Source: JBMNEH01 sp050948665
GTDB taxonomy: Bacteria; Bacillota; Clostridia; Christensenellales; UMGS416
DNA length: 64,000 bases
Direction of reading: 5' to 3'
NCBI GenBank assembly: GCA_050948665.1
Contig: JBMNEH010000001.1
Location: 1,178,001-1,242,000 of the forward strand
Part shown: positions 6,843 through 15,875 of the stretch, piece by piece
How positions within the stretch are numbered: position 1 is the first letter of the stretch
Layout: the number at the start of each line of letters is the position of its first letter
Notes under the pieces: model-generated
Told to the model about the DNA's origin: nothing
The model's database searches: none
What the model saw: the letters and a program-made list of their open reading frames with translations, nothing else
Translations under genes and position numbers: made by a program

Positions 6843-8822
6843 TTGAAGAAAAACAATAAGGTGGTTCGGGGCATACTGCTTTTTGCCGTTGTGTTTGGCG
6901 CCGTCATGCTTATGGCGGTGCTGACCAGCGGACTGAACCACAGTGAGCCGGATGAACTGGTGTACGGCGAGTTTATCCAAATGGTGGGCGAGGATAAGGT
7001 TTCCCGGGCGGTAGTTGTGGAGACACAGCTGGTCGGATTGTATTCCGAGAGCTCGTATAATGCTAAAAAGTTTCCTAATACATATGATTTTATTACCTAT
7101 ATACCTTCCTCTGACTTGCTCTTTTCCGATTTAAAAACATTGGCAGCCGAAAAAACAGGAAAACCGTTGGATGAAGTGACTTCAGCTGATGTGGAAAGCC
7201 TTCTCAGCCTGGATACGCAACCTCAGCCGCAGCAGTCCTGGATCGTTTCCGTATTGCCCTATATATTGACTCTTGTCGTGCTGGGGGGCCTGTGGTTCCT
7301 CTTTATGCGTCAAATGAGCGGAGCAAATAACAGGGCAATGTCCTTCGGCAAGACGCGGGCAAGACTGGCTGACGAGAAAGCGCGTAAAGTTAGCTTTAAG
7401 GATGTTGCCGGCGCCGAGGAGGAAAAAGAGGAACTGGAGGAGATCGTCGAGTTCCTCAAGAACCCCAAGAAATTTTATGAGTTGGGCGCCCGTATACCCA
7501 AGGGTGTTTTGCTTGTAGGTCCTCCGGGAACCGGTAAAACACTGCTCGCAAAGGCGGTAGCGGGTGAAGCGGGGGTTCCCTTCTATAGCATTTCCGGCTC
7601 AGACTTTGTTGAGATGTACGTGGGTGTCGGCGCAAGCCGTGTGCGTGACATGTTTGAACAGGCGAAACGGAATTCCCCCTGCATTGTGTTCATCGACGAG
7701 ATCGATGCTGTCGGTCGTCATCGCGGCGCCGGCCTTGGCGGCGGACATGATGAGCGGGAGCAGACTTTGAACCAGCTTCTGGTAGAGATGGACGGATTTG
7801 ATGCCAATGAAGGAATCATTATCGTTGCTGCCACGAATCGACCGGATATCCTGGATCCCGCACTGCTGCGCCCCGGCCGTTTCGACCGTCGTATTACGGT
7901 AAATTATCCGGATGTGAACGGAAGGGAGGCTATTCTCAAAGTACATTCCCGAAAAAAACCCCTTGCGGATGACGTGAAGCTGGATGTGATAGCAAAACGA
8001 ACTCCCTTCTTTACAGGCGCGGACTTAGAAAACGTGATGAATGAAGCGGCGCTTCTGGCTGCCCGGAACGGACAGAAGCAGATCACCATGTGGAATGTCA
8101 CGGAGGCTATTAACCGTGTTGAAATGGGGCCTGAGAAGCGAAGCCGTAAAGTCACAAAAGAAGATAAGGATCTTGTCGCTTGCCATGAATCGGGACACGC
8201 AATCGTCGCCTGGTCCTTAGAGGATGCGGATCCCGTACATGAGGTATCCATCATACCACGTGGCGCCGCCGGCGGATATACCCAGACTTTACCCGAGAAG
8301 GAAAGCTATTTCGTTACCAGCGGAAAGCTAAGGGCGACATTGGCTATGGCTATGGGCGGATATATGGCGGAAAAGCTGGTGTTTGGTGATATTACCGCAG
8401 GCTCTGACTCTGACATTAAACAGGCGAGCAGCATCGCCCGCCGTATGGTTACCGAGTGGGGTATGTCCGCAAAGATCGGACCGGTTTTCCTGGGCGGAGC
8501 GCAGGAGGTATTTATCGGCAGAACTTACGGACAGACCCATAATTATTCCGAGACAGTAGCCACTCTTGTGGATGAGGAAGTTCGGCTCTTCATCCAGGAA
8601 GCAATGGATACCGCCTCGGAAGCGATTCGCTCTCATATGGATAAACTGAAGCGACTCTCATCTCTGCTTCTGGAGCGCGAGAAGATCAACGGAAACGAGT
8701 TCCGTATGATTATGAAAGGCGAGGAACTTCCCCAAGAGAAAGAAATAACCGAAAAGGAAGATGAGAAGTCCGTCGCACCGTCAGAGGATACTGACGTACA
8801 ATCGGAGACAGCTTCCCGATAA
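6843..8822 (+). CDS. ftsH: ATP-dependent zinc metalloprotease FtsH
   Basis: Membrane-anchored AAA+ protease that degrades misfolded and short-lived proteins; 659 residues. Two N-terminal transmembrane helices flank an extracytoplasmic segment. The AAA domain has Walker A GPPGTGKT and Walker B IVFIDEIDAVG. The peptidase has the zinc motif HESGH, with the third ligand probably the Asp in GSDSDI. A charged Glu-rich tail ends the protein. The start is TTG, supported by AAGGAGG at the right distance and no in-frame ATG nearby. It probably has its own promoter and is followed by a strong terminator. Confidence 0.96.
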   Translation: MKKNNKVVRGILLFAVVFGAVMLMAVLTSGLNHSEPDELVYGEFIQMVGEDKVSRAVVVETQLVGLYSESSYNAKKFPNTYDFITYIPSSDLLFSDLKTLAAEKTGKPLDEVTSADVESLLSLDTQPQPQQSWIVSVLPYILTLVVLGGLWFLFMRQMSGANNRAMSFGKTRARLADEKARKVSFKDVAGAEEEKEELEEIVEFLKNPKKFYELGARIPKGVLLVGPPGTGKTLLAKAVAGEAGVPFYSISGSDFVEMYVGVGASRVRDMFEQAKRNSPCIVFIDEIDAVGRHRGAGLGGGHDEREQTLNQLLVEMDGFDANEGIIIVAATNRPDILDPALLRPGRFDRRITVNYPDVNGREAILKVHSRKKPLADDVKLDVIAKRTPFFTGADLENVMNEAALLAARNGQKQITMWNVTEAINRVEMGPEKRSRKVTKEDKDLVACHESGHAIVAWSLEDADPVHEVSIIPRGAAGGYTQTLPEKESYFVTSGKLRATLAMAMGGYMAEKLVFGDITAGSDSDIKQASSIARRMVTEWGMSAKIGPVFLGGAQEVFIGRTYGQTHNYSETVATLVDEEVRLFIQEAMDTASEAIRSHMDKLKRLSSLLLEREKINGNEFRMIMKGEELPQEKEITEKEDEKSVAPSEDTDVQSETASR

Positions 8823-8836
8823 GAGGATAGAACATT

Positions 8837-8868
8837 AGTCTGCCGCCCGTACGGGCGGTAGACTTTTC
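8837..8868 (+). terminator. Rho-independent terminator after ftsH
   Basis: A long nearly perfect stem, with GCCGCCCG against CGGGCGG at its core and GTCT/AGAC at its base, followed by TTTT (about 8864-8867). Confidence 0.9.
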
Positions 8869-8911
8869 ATAGAGTAAAAAGACCGGAAGGATTGAATTTA
8901 TCCGAGTTAGT

Positions 8912-8940
8912 TTGAATTAGGGAAAGCTATCTGTTATAAT
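8912..8940 (+). promoter_or_regulatory. Promoter of the PHP-vanW-isomerase operon
   Basis: -35 TTGAAT (8912-8917), a 17-bp spacer and a perfect -10 TATAAT (8935-8940). Confidence 0.8.
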
Positions 8941-8982
8941 AGCACAGCGGTATTTCCCGTGATCCTTTCCGTGAGGGTGAGC

Positions 8983-9840
8983 ATGACTGAATGGGGTATT
9001 GACCTGCATATGCATACACGCTGCTCTGACGGGTGCTTCTCACCTTCTGAGCTGGTGGAACAATGCGCGAGGCATGGTATTTACACCATGTCCATTACCG
9101 ATCATGATACGGTCGCGGGACTGGAGGAAGGCATTGCAGCCGCATGCAGGCAAGGAATTGCGTTGATCACCGGATTGGAACTGACCGCGGAATTTGAAGG
9201 CGAGCTGCATATTCTCGGATATGGTATTGACCCGTCCGCACAGCAGTTAACTGATTTTCTTGACAAACAGCTTAAGCTTCGGGATGCTAGGAACCGTAAA
9301 ATGGTGAAGCGGCTGCAGGTATTGGGCATAGGTATTTCTCACGAGGAGCTTGTCGAAAGCAGTGGCCTTGAAATTTACGGAAGAACGCAAATGGCCCAGA
9401 TGCTTACCGAAAAAGGGTATGCTGCTTCCGGTGATGAAGCGTTTCAAAGGTGGGTGGGCCACAGCTGCCCGGCGTATGTCCCAAGAGAGAAGCCTTCTTA
9501 CACCGATTGCATTCGAATCATTCACTCCGCCGGCGGGCTGGCGGTATGGGCTCATCCCGTACTCACAAAGCTGGATCTATCCGAACAGAAAGCGCTGTTG
9601 GAAAGCATGTTGTCTGATGGGTTGGACGGTATTGAGACTTTTTATACATATCATGACCGGGAGCAGACTGAATTTTGTCTGCGCGCCGCAGAAAGATACG
9701 ATATTTTGCCCACCTGCGGCAGCGATTTTCATGGCGGCGGTGTACATATCGAAGCAACGCTGGATACATATAAACAATTTAACCTGCCGGTGTCCGCAGT
9801 AAAACGGCTGCGTAATCTGGCAATATCGTTTGGAGACTGA
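8983..9840 (+). CDS. PHP-domain metal-dependent phosphoesterase (YciV/COG0613 type)
   Basis: Probably hydrolyses phosphate from small nucleotides or nucleic acid ends. Related enzymes act as nucleoside 3',5'-bisphosphate phosphatase or 5'-3' exoribonuclease AM. The PHP metal ligands are visible: DLHMHTRCSDG at the N-terminus, ITDHDT and GSDFHG near the C-terminus. The ATG at 8983 has a GAGGGTGAG site in front; an upstream GTG at 8959 is less likely because it lacks one. Length is 285 residues. The next gene starts 2 bp downstream. Confidence 0.9.
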   Translation: MTEWGIDLHMHTRCSDGCFSPSELVEQCARHGIYTMSITDHDTVAGLEEGIAAACRQGIALITGLELTAEFEGELHILGYGIDPSAQQLTDFLDKQLKLRDARNRKMVKRLQVLGIGISHEELVESSGLEIYGRTQMAQMLTEKGYAASGDEAFQRWVGHSCPAYVPREKPSYTDCIRIIHSAGGLAVWAHPVLTKLDLSEQKALLESMLSDGLDGIETFYTYHDREQTEFCLRAAERYDILPTCGSDFHGGGVHIEATLDTYKQFNLPVSAVKRLRNLAISFGD

Positions 9841-9842
9841 GA

Positions 9843-11360
9843 ATGGCAAGACATCAAACCTCAAATCATCGTGCGCCTGCCAGAAAGACTGCGCGCAGAA
9901 AAAAGAAGAACGACAGGCTCGCAGCCCTTCGTCCGCCGGAGAAGCCCAACTATCTCGCGATAGCCCTTTGGGTGGTTGCGGGTATACTTGTTGTTACGCT
10001 GGCGGTCATCGGTTACAAATCCCTATATACGGAGACAATCGCTCCCCATATCTGGGTTGACAGCATCAAAATATCCAATCTGGATTATACGAGCGCGAAA
10101 AACGTACTTGAAACACAACGCGTAAAGAGACTCAGCGATGTGAAGTTAACCATACGATACGATGATCAGGTTTGGGAATATGGCTGGGCCGAGTTAGGCG
10201 CAGATTTGAAATACGATGACATATATGAAGAGATCGTTGCCGCCGCGCATTCGGGGAATGCTTTTGACCGTATTATGGATCGTATAAAATTGGCAAGAAA
10301 TCCGATCAATCTCTCTTTGCAAGTCACATGGGACGCGGACACCGTAGCGCCGATCGTTGCGGCAATAGCCGCCCAGTTGGATGATCCGTATGTGGATGCC
10401 ACAGTCGCCTACAATCCCCATTTAGATGAAAAGTGGGTTTTTACCGACGATAAGGACGGGTTTCAAGTCGATCAGGAAGCCGCCGTCTATAATATCCTGA
10501 TGGATTTGCAGGACGATTTGAGGGCGGACGTGACATTGGACATGAGAGCAACGGACCCGGCTTATACGAGGGAGTATTATGAGTACTCCACACAATATAA
10601 AGGGGTAACCTTCCGGACGAAAGTCGAGGGCGTGGAAGATCGGCGCTGGAATGTGAAATTAGGTATCTCACAATTTAACGGGGTTATTTTCTGGCCGGGT
10701 GAAGTCCTCTCCTTTAATGATTTAGTCGGAGAGAGGTCTCCTGAGCGGGGTTACCGTGACGCACCGGGAATTGCTACAGACCAATCCTACGAAGATACCG
10801 CCGGCGGCGGGATGTGTCAGGTATCCACGACAGTATATAACGCGGTTTTGCTTGCAGGCTGCACGATCGAGGAACGTCACAAACACTCAATTCCCTCGGA
10901 TTATGTATTGCTGGGATTTGACGCAATGGTATGGTACGGCGCCAAGGATCTGAAGGTGCGAAATGACTCCGGATATCCCATGTATTTTGAAACCAGTTAC
11001 TACACGGAAGACGGCAGCGATTATATCCAAGTTACGATATACCGGGCACCATTTACGGAAGAAGAGGGCACACCTTCTCTGTATCATGACATAAAGGCCA
11101 GAACGGCGATGCCTGGCTATGAAGATGTGCCTGATATGAACCATAAGCATGTCACATGGGAAGGGGAAAGGAAAACCGTCGTTGTTGCACATCAGGGCTT
11201 TCGTGTAGAGACTTACCGTGTTTGGTCTGTAGGGAGTGAAGTGAGAAAGAAAGAACTGCTGTATGAGGACAGGTACGAAAAGATTATCGGGAAGATATAT
11301 TACGGCGTAACTCCAAAGGGCGGTACGCCCGGCGTGGATTTTATCCCCGGAATTGGATAG
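9843..11360 (+). CDS. VanW-family protein with N-terminal membrane anchor
   Basis: 505 residues: a very basic cytoplasmic start (~35 residues), one transmembrane helix (about 40-60), then an extracellular part. A PG_binding_4-type repeat region is followed by the VanW domain (about 255-385) with the signatures FNDLVGERSPERGY, GGGMCQVSTTVYNA and HKHSIPSDYVLLG. VanW proteins accompany glycopeptide-resistance genes in enterococci, but relatives are widespread in Clostridia and their biochemical role is unknown; a cell-wall role is inferred. No other van genes are nearby, so resistance should not be assumed. Confidence 0.9.
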   Translation: MARHQTSNHRAPARKTARRKKKNDRLAALRPPEKPNYLAIALWVVAGILVVTLAVIGYKSLYTETIAPHIWVDSIKISNLDYTSAKNVLETQRVKRLSDVKLTIRYDDQVWEYGWAELGADLKYDDIYEEIVAAAHSGNAFDRIMDRIKLARNPINLSLQVTWDADTVAPIVAAIAAQLDDPYVDATVAYNPHLDEKWVFTDDKDGFQVDQEAAVYNILMDLQDDLRADVTLDMRATDPAYTREYYEYSTQYKGVTFRTKVEGVEDRRWNVKLGISQFNGVIFWPGEVLSFNDLVGERSPERGYRDAPGIATDQSYEDTAGGGMCQVSTTVYNAVLLAGCTIEERHKHSIPSDYVLLGFDAMVWYGAKDLKVRNDSGYPMYFETSYYTEDGSDYIQVTIYRAPFTEEEGTPSLYHDIKARTAMPGYEDVPDMNHKHVTWEGERKTVVVAHQGFRVETYRVWSVGSEVRKKELLYEDRYEKIIGKIYYGVTPKGGTPGVDFIPGIG

Positions 11361-11369
11361 GAGGAGCAA

Positions 11370-12233
11370 ATGGCGTTTCAAATCGGTATGCTAACGGATG
11401 GGTTTAAGACGGACGTAAGGAGCGGTATCCGTAAGGCTGCGAGCCTTGGCGCAGAGACTGTTCAGGTGTATGCTGTGCGAGGGGAGATGGCACCGGAGAA
11501 CCTTAATACCATTCAAAGACGTGAGCTTTTAACCTTTACCAGGGACTTAGGTCTGCACTTTTCTGCAATATGCGGTGATTTGGGCGGCCATGGCTTTCAG
11601 ATACCCGAGGAAAATCCCGATAAAATCGAAAAGTCAAAGAGAATTATGGATCTAGCGCTTGATTTGGACTGCAGAGTGGTGACAACCCATATCGGCGTTG
11701 TCCCCGAAGACAGAAATCACCCCAGACGGGATATTATGGCAAAAGCTTGTTATATCCTGGGGTGTTATGGGGACGAGGTGGGATGCGCATTTGCTTTGGA
11801 GACCGGTCCCGAGTCCTCGACCGTGCTGCGCTCCTTCCTAGATGATTTGGGTTGCAAAGGAATGCGCGTCAATATGGATCCGGCAAATCTGGCGATGGTC
11901 ATCGGTGAGAACCCGGTAGACGCAGTTTATAACCTGGCGCCCTATATTGTACATACCCATGCCAAGGATGGAAAGTGGCTGGCTCCCAGTGACCCGGAGC
12001 GTGTGTACCATGCCTTTGCGGAGGGAGGGGAGGAGGTTTTCCAGGTTGTACAAGGCTTCCGTGAGACCGCCCTGGGAGAGGGAGATGTTCCCTGGGTACC
12101 TTATTTAAATGCACTGAAGGAGATAGGATATAACGGCGCGCTGACGATTGAACGAGAGCTGGAGGGAGATCCTGACGGAAGAATGCGGCAAGCCATAGAA
12201 TTCCTTAGGGAAATGGTAAAGCTGGTCGGTTGA
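11370..12233 (+). CDS. Sugar phosphate isomerase/epimerase, xylose isomerase-like TIM barrel
   Basis: 287-residue single-domain TIM barrel of the AP endonuclease 2/IolE group. Metal-ligand type motifs are visible (FALETGPES, MDPANL, THAKD, TIERELEGD). It has no signal peptide, so it is cytoplasmic. It lies 9 bp after the vanW gene with a GGAGG site and ends before a strong terminator. With the GH5 enzyme and MFS transporter downstream it suggests carbohydrate catabolism; the substrate is not known. Confidence 0.88.
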   Translation: MAFQIGMLTDGFKTDVRSGIRKAASLGAETVQVYAVRGEMAPENLNTIQRRELLTFTRDLGLHFSAICGDLGGHGFQIPEENPDKIEKSKRIMDLALDLDCRVVTTHIGVVPEDRNHPRRDIMAKACYILGCYGDEVGCAFALETGPESSTVLRSFLDDLGCKGMRVNMDPANLAMVIGENPVDAVYNLAPYIVHTHAKDGKWLAPSDPERVYHAFAEGGEEVFQVVQGFRETALGEGDVPWVPYLNALKEIGYNGALTIERELEGDPDGRMRQAIEFLREMVKLVG

Positions 12234-12246
12234 TGGCATTTGATTA

Positions 12247-12279
12247 TGGACAGATTTTCCGGAATCTGTCCATTTTTTC
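12247..12279 (+). terminator. Rho-independent terminator after the isomerase gene
   Basis: A perfect 10-bp stem TGGACAGATT/AATCTGTCCA (12247-12256 and 12263-12272) with a 6-nt loop, followed by six T. Confidence 0.92.
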
Positions 12280-12342
12280 TATGGAATACAGGGAAGCTGA
12301 TATGTTACTATAAATGCGGTCAAAAAGTTTGGAGGTGTTTCT

Positions 12343-13482
12343 ATGCTGCAGGAAAAGCTTCGCGGTGTCAATTTGGGAAACTGGCTGGTGCTGGAAAAGT
12401 GGATGGATTTAGAACTTTTCGGCGGGACAACGGCCGAGGATGAAACAGACCTTGCGGAGATGTTACCCCATGATGAGTTGTCAGATCGGCTGAAGGTGCA
12501 CCGTGATACATACATTACCCTTGCGGACTTTCGTTATTTGGCATCCTTAGGCCTGAATACTATTCGAATACCGGTCCCTTTCTTTATATTCGATGACTAC
12601 GCTCCTTATATTGGCTGTATTGAGTATCTCGATAAAGCCTTTGATTGGGCGAAGCAGACCGGTTTAAAAATTCTGATCGATCTCCATACCGCGCCGGAAA
12701 GCCAGAACGGTTTCGATAACGGCGGTATTTGCGGCGTTTGTAAATGGCATTTGGATGAGGGACGGGTACAGTTTGTGGTTGACGTGCTGGAACGGCTGGC
12801 AATCCGGTATAAAGATGATCCGGCGCTCTACGGTATTCAGTTTTTGAATGAGCCAATTTCTCCCGAATTCTTTACACAGCTGCAAAAAACGGGGCGTTAT
12901 CCGCCCAGAGATCCCAAACGCGCAGAGGGTTCCTGCGGTGTGCCTACGGATTTCCTGTATAAATTCTATACCGATACCTACGGTGTACTTCGCCGTCATC
13001 TGGATGATGATAAAGCAATCGTATTCCATGACGGTTTCCGCTTGGATGCCTGGAAAGATCTGATGCGGGGACCCGAATACAAAAATCTGGTACTGGATAC
13101 GCACCAGTACATTTCCATGATGCCGCCTTTTGACCCGGAAAACCCCCCGTCTCCTGAGGAAATCCAAGAGCTGATGAAGCGCAAACCTACACTGAAGGAA
13201 TACTTCGCCGCCGCGCAGCGCAGTATCGATTCTGTGCAGGAGATGCGGAAATTTTTTCCTGTTATTATTGGTGAGTGGAGCGTTGCGCACAGACCGGGTA
13301 AAATGGGAGAAACAACCCTCGAGGAGCATTCCGCCATTACAGCCATGGCCAATATACAACTGAAGAACTGGGAGACTACGGATGGATGGTTCTTCTGGAG
13401 CTACAAACTTTTCAGTGAGGCTCCCGGATGGGATTTCCGACAGATGATTCTTCGTGGTTACTTTCCTTCCAAATTCAACTAA
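12343..13482 (+). CDS. Cytoplasmic GH5 glycoside hydrolase, exo-beta-1,3-glucanase-like
   Basis: 379 residues. The N-terminus RGVNLGNWLVLEKWM is the hallmark of exo-glucanase-like GH5 proteins. Likely catalytic residues are Glu170 in LNEP (acid/base) and Glu311 in IIGEWS (nucleophile). There is no signal peptide, so it should act on imported oligosaccharides or glycosides. It is preceded and followed by strong terminators, so it is probably a single-gene unit, with an MFS transporter next door. The linkage it cleaves cannot be fixed from sequence. Confidence 0.9.
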   Translation: MLQEKLRGVNLGNWLVLEKWMDLELFGGTTAEDETDLAEMLPHDELSDRLKVHRDTYITLADFRYLASLGLNTIRIPVPFFIFDDYAPYIGCIEYLDKAFDWAKQTGLKILIDLHTAPESQNGFDNGGICGVCKWHLDEGRVQFVVDVLERLAIRYKDDPALYGIQFLNEPISPEFFTQLQKTGRYPPRDPKRAEGSCGVPTDFLYKFYTDTYGVLRRHLDDDKAIVFHDGFRLDAWKDLMRGPEYKNLVLDTHQYISMMPPFDPENPPSPEEIQELMKRKPTLKEYFAAAQRSIDSVQEMRKFFPVIIGEWSVAHRPGKMGETTLEEHSAITAMANIQLKNWETTDGWFFWSYKLFSEAPGWDFRQMILRGYFPSKFN

Positions 13483-13491
13483 GAGCAGCCG

Positions 13492-13520
13492 GCGCCGGGG
13501 CGTTCCCCGGCGCTTTTTTT
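13492..13520 (+). terminator. Rho-independent terminator after GH5 gene
   Basis: A perfect 9-bp stem GCGCCGGGG/CCCCGGCGC (13492-13500 and 13505-13513) with a 4-nt loop and seven T. Confidence 0.95.
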
Positions 13521-13569
13521 ACGCAAGGTCAAAGTCGATACCGTACCGCAACTTTGGGAAATTCGTGCA

Positions 13570-13598
13570 TTGTCGTTGTCACGCTCCTGTGGTAAACT
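13570..13598 (+). promoter_or_regulatory. Probable promoter of the MFS transporter gene
   Basis: -35 TTGTCG (13570-13575), a 17-bp spacer and -10 TAAACT (13593-13598). It argues against a translation start at the TTG of 13570. Confidence 0.6.
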
Positions 13599-13626
13599 CA
13601 AATGGATGAAAGGGGGTTGCTCAGAA

Positions 13627-14886
13627 GTGAGTATGTCTTTGGGGGGAATATTTCGCAGGTTAAAAAGCAAAGCGCAAGGAGCTGACCCCCGATTTCTACA
13701 ATATGCGGCACTGGAGTGGGCATATTGGTTCGCGGCGGCAGCGTCCGGTTATTTGACGGTTTTTCTGCAGAGCAAAGGCTGGTCGGCAGCGGATGTCGGC
13801 ATAGTAAATGCTATCAATAATGCTGTAGCCATTGTGGCGTCTCCGTTCTGGGGAGCCATAAGCGATAAGATGCGTTCCATACGCAAGGTTTTACTTCTTT
13901 GTATTGCTGTCGGTACCGTTATGTGGATTATTGTACCGGTTACAAGCACGATCATGATCGGACCGATGATGCTTTCCTCCATACTGATACCCATCGGCTG
14001 CTTCTTCAGAAATCCGGCAGGCTCTTTGACAAATGCATGGGTGGTACAAGCAGCAAATACCCATCGGTTAAATTTCGGGGCAATACGCCTTTGGGGTTCG
14101 ATCAGTTATGCAGTAATGGCTGTGGCGCTGGGCTTTTTACTTCCGTATATTGGTGTGGAAAGCACGTTCTATATCTATGGTGTGGCGAATATACCCGTGT
14201 TCTTATTGATTCTGCTGGACAAGAACGACGGAACAAAAGCAAAGTCCATCAAATTGAAGGATATGCAAATCGGAAAACTTTTCGGAAATTATTTTTATGT
14301 TACTTTTTTAATATTTTTCGTCGCATTGAATATGCCGTCAAACATCTCGCTGTCGTTTCTGCCCTACCTAATGAAAGAAATGGGCGCTGACTCCTCCCAG
14401 CTCGGATTAATTATGGGTTATAAAGCATTGCTTGAAGTGCCTGTTCTGATTTATCTTGTGCGGCTTCGCCGACGGTTTTCTCTGCCTTCGCTTATGATGT
14501 TAGGCGGCCTGTTTTACATAACAGAGTCTCTGCTTTATTCGGTCTCTAACGGGATTATCAGTTTGATCGCGATTTCCACCCTCCATGGTTTGGGCGGAGG
14601 AATTATTATAGGGTGCGGCGCTAACTATATATACGGGCTGGCTCCGAAGGACCTAAAGGCAACCGCGCAAACGGTAAGCGGATCTGTAACTGCGACTGCA
14701 GGAATACTCGGAAACCTGATGGGGGGCTACCTGGTAGATGCGATCGGTATCCGAAGGTTTTATCTGGTATGTGCGGGCATCATGGTAGTGGCGCTGCTCT
14801 TCTTCGCGGCAACATTCTGGATCGGGAAACGTTGGCTGCATAAAACCATACCCGAGGCAGCACAACGGGGCTACATGGGGGGATAA
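13627..14886 (+). CDS. MFS transporter (LacY/nucleoside-symporter-like, MFS_1_like)
   Basis: About 419 residues with 12 predicted transmembrane helices. The N-terminal pattern EWAYWFAAAASGYLTVFLQ, then a DVGIVNAINN helix and the loop GAISDKMRSIRK, match the MFS_1_like family that includes sugar and nucleoside proton symporters. The GTG at 13627 is favoured by AGGGGG 10 bp upstream. It lies between a GH5 gene and an aldolase gene, so sugar or glycoside uptake is a reasonable guess. Confidence 0.88.
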   Translation: MSMSLGGIFRRLKSKAQGADPRFLQYAALEWAYWFAAAASGYLTVFLQSKGWSAADVGIVNAINNAVAIVASPFWGAISDKMRSIRKVLLLCIAVGTVMWIIVPVTSTIMIGPMMLSSILIPIGCFFRNPAGSLTNAWVVQAANTHRLNFGAIRLWGSISYAVMAVALGFLLPYIGVESTFYIYGVANIPVFLLILLDKNDGTKAKSIKLKDMQIGKLFGNYFYVTFLIFFVALNMPSNISLSFLPYLMKEMGADSSQLGLIMGYKALLEVPVLIYLVRLRRRFSLPSLMMLGGLFYITESLLYSVSNGIISLIAISTLHGLGGGIIIGCGANYIYGLAPKDLKATAQTVSGSVTATAGILGNLMGGYLVDAIGIRRFYLVCAGIMVVALLFFAATFWIGKRWLHKTIPEAAQRGYMGG

Positions 14887-14895
14887 TGTTGACTC

Positions 14896-14924
14896 TTTAC
14901 CGGTACAAATTTATATGCTACAAT
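14896..14924 (+). promoter_or_regulatory. Probable promoter of the aldolase gene
   Basis: -35 TTTACC (14896-14901), a 17-bp spacer and -10 TACAAT (14919-14924). A TTGACT at 14889 is alternatively spaced. Confidence 0.6.
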
Positions 14925-14955
14925 ATTGAAGAAATATATAGAGGGAGGTGTTGAA

Positions 14956-15819
14956 ATGCTCGTAAATGCCAACGAGATGATGGCGAAGGCCAAAGCCGGC
15001 CGTTACAGCGTACCCCAGATCAATATCAACAACCTGGAGTGGACAAAGGCCGTATTGGAGGTAGCGCAGGAGCTGCAATCCCCGGTTATCCTCGGTGTTT
15101 CCGAGGGCGCCGGCAAGTATATGGGCGGCTATGACACCGTTGTCGGCATGGTAAACGGCTTGATGAAGGGCTTAAAAATCACCGTACCCGTTGCACTTCA
15201 TTTGGACCACGGCAGTTATGACGCCGCCAAAGCCTGCATCGAAGCCGGCTTCTCCTCCATTATGTTTGACGGTTCTCATTATTCGATTGATGAGAATGTG
15301 GAGAAAACCAGGGAAATTGTCGCGATCGCTTCTTTGAAAGGCATATCAGTGGAAGCCGAAGTGGGCTCTATCGGCGGCGTTGAGGACGGTGTTGTCGGAA
15401 CCGGTGAAATTGCCGATCCTGCACAGTGCGCGCTGATTGCCGGACTGGGTATCACTATGTTGGCAGCCGGTATTGGGAACATCCATGGCGTGTATCCGGA
15501 AAATTGGAAGGGTTTGGATTTTAAAGCGCTTGCACGCATACAAGATGCAATCCCCAGCATGCCGCTGGTACTCCATGGCGGTACGGGTATTCCCGCTGAT
15601 ATGATTCGCAAAGCTATTTCATTGGGCGTCTGTAAAATCAATGTGAATACGGAGTGCCAGATCTCCTTCGCAAAGGGTGTGCGCGCATATATCGAAGCCG
15701 GAAAGGATAAAATCGGAAAAGGTTTTGATCCCCGCAAGCTTTTGGCGCCCGGCGTAACCGAGATCAAGAACACCGTGAAAGAGAAAATGGAACTATTCGA
15801 TTCCGTCGGTAAGGCTTAA
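14956..15819 (+). CDS. fba: Class II fructose-bisphosphate aldolase
   Basis: Zinc-dependent aldolase that interconverts fructose 1,6-bisphosphate with dihydroxyacetone phosphate and glyceraldehyde 3-phosphate. About 287 residues. Zinc and catalytic motifs are visible: LHLDHGSYDAAKACIEAGF, MFDGSHYS, SVEAEVGSIGG and VLHGGTG. The ATG at 14956 has an excellent GGGAGGTG site. Flanked by its own promoter and terminator. Tagatose-bisphosphate aldolases belong to the same family, so substrate preference is not certain. Confidence 0.94.
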   Translation: MLVNANEMMAKAKAGRYSVPQININNLEWTKAVLEVAQELQSPVILGVSEGAGKYMGGYDTVVGMVNGLMKGLKITVPVALHLDHGSYDAAKACIEAGFSSIMFDGSHYSIDENVEKTREIVAIASLKGISVEAEVGSIGGVEDGVVGTGEIADPAQCALIAGLGITMLAAGIGNIHGVYPENWKGLDFKALARIQDAIPSMPLVLHGGTGIPADMIRKAISLGVCKINVNTECQISFAKGVRAYIEAGKDKIGKGFDPRKLLAPGVTEIKNTVKEKMELFDSVGKA

Positions 15820-15830
15820 AGTATATTTAT

Positions 15831-15860
15831 ACGGGCAGCGCGGCGCTGCCCGTTTCTTTT
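15831..15860 (+). terminator. Bidirectional terminator between fba and the AI-2E permease gene
   Basis: A perfect 10-bp stem ACGGGCAGCG/CGCTGCCCGT (15831-15840 and 15844-15853) with a 3-nt loop, followed by TTCTTTT. The converging gene ends at 15876. Confidence 0.88.
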
Positions 15861-15875
15861 ATATTACGCAAAATA

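Noticed and set aside
9843..11360. Glycopeptide resistance locus
   Set aside because: Only a VanW-family protein is present; no vanHAX-type ligase, dehydrogenase or two-component genes are nearby.
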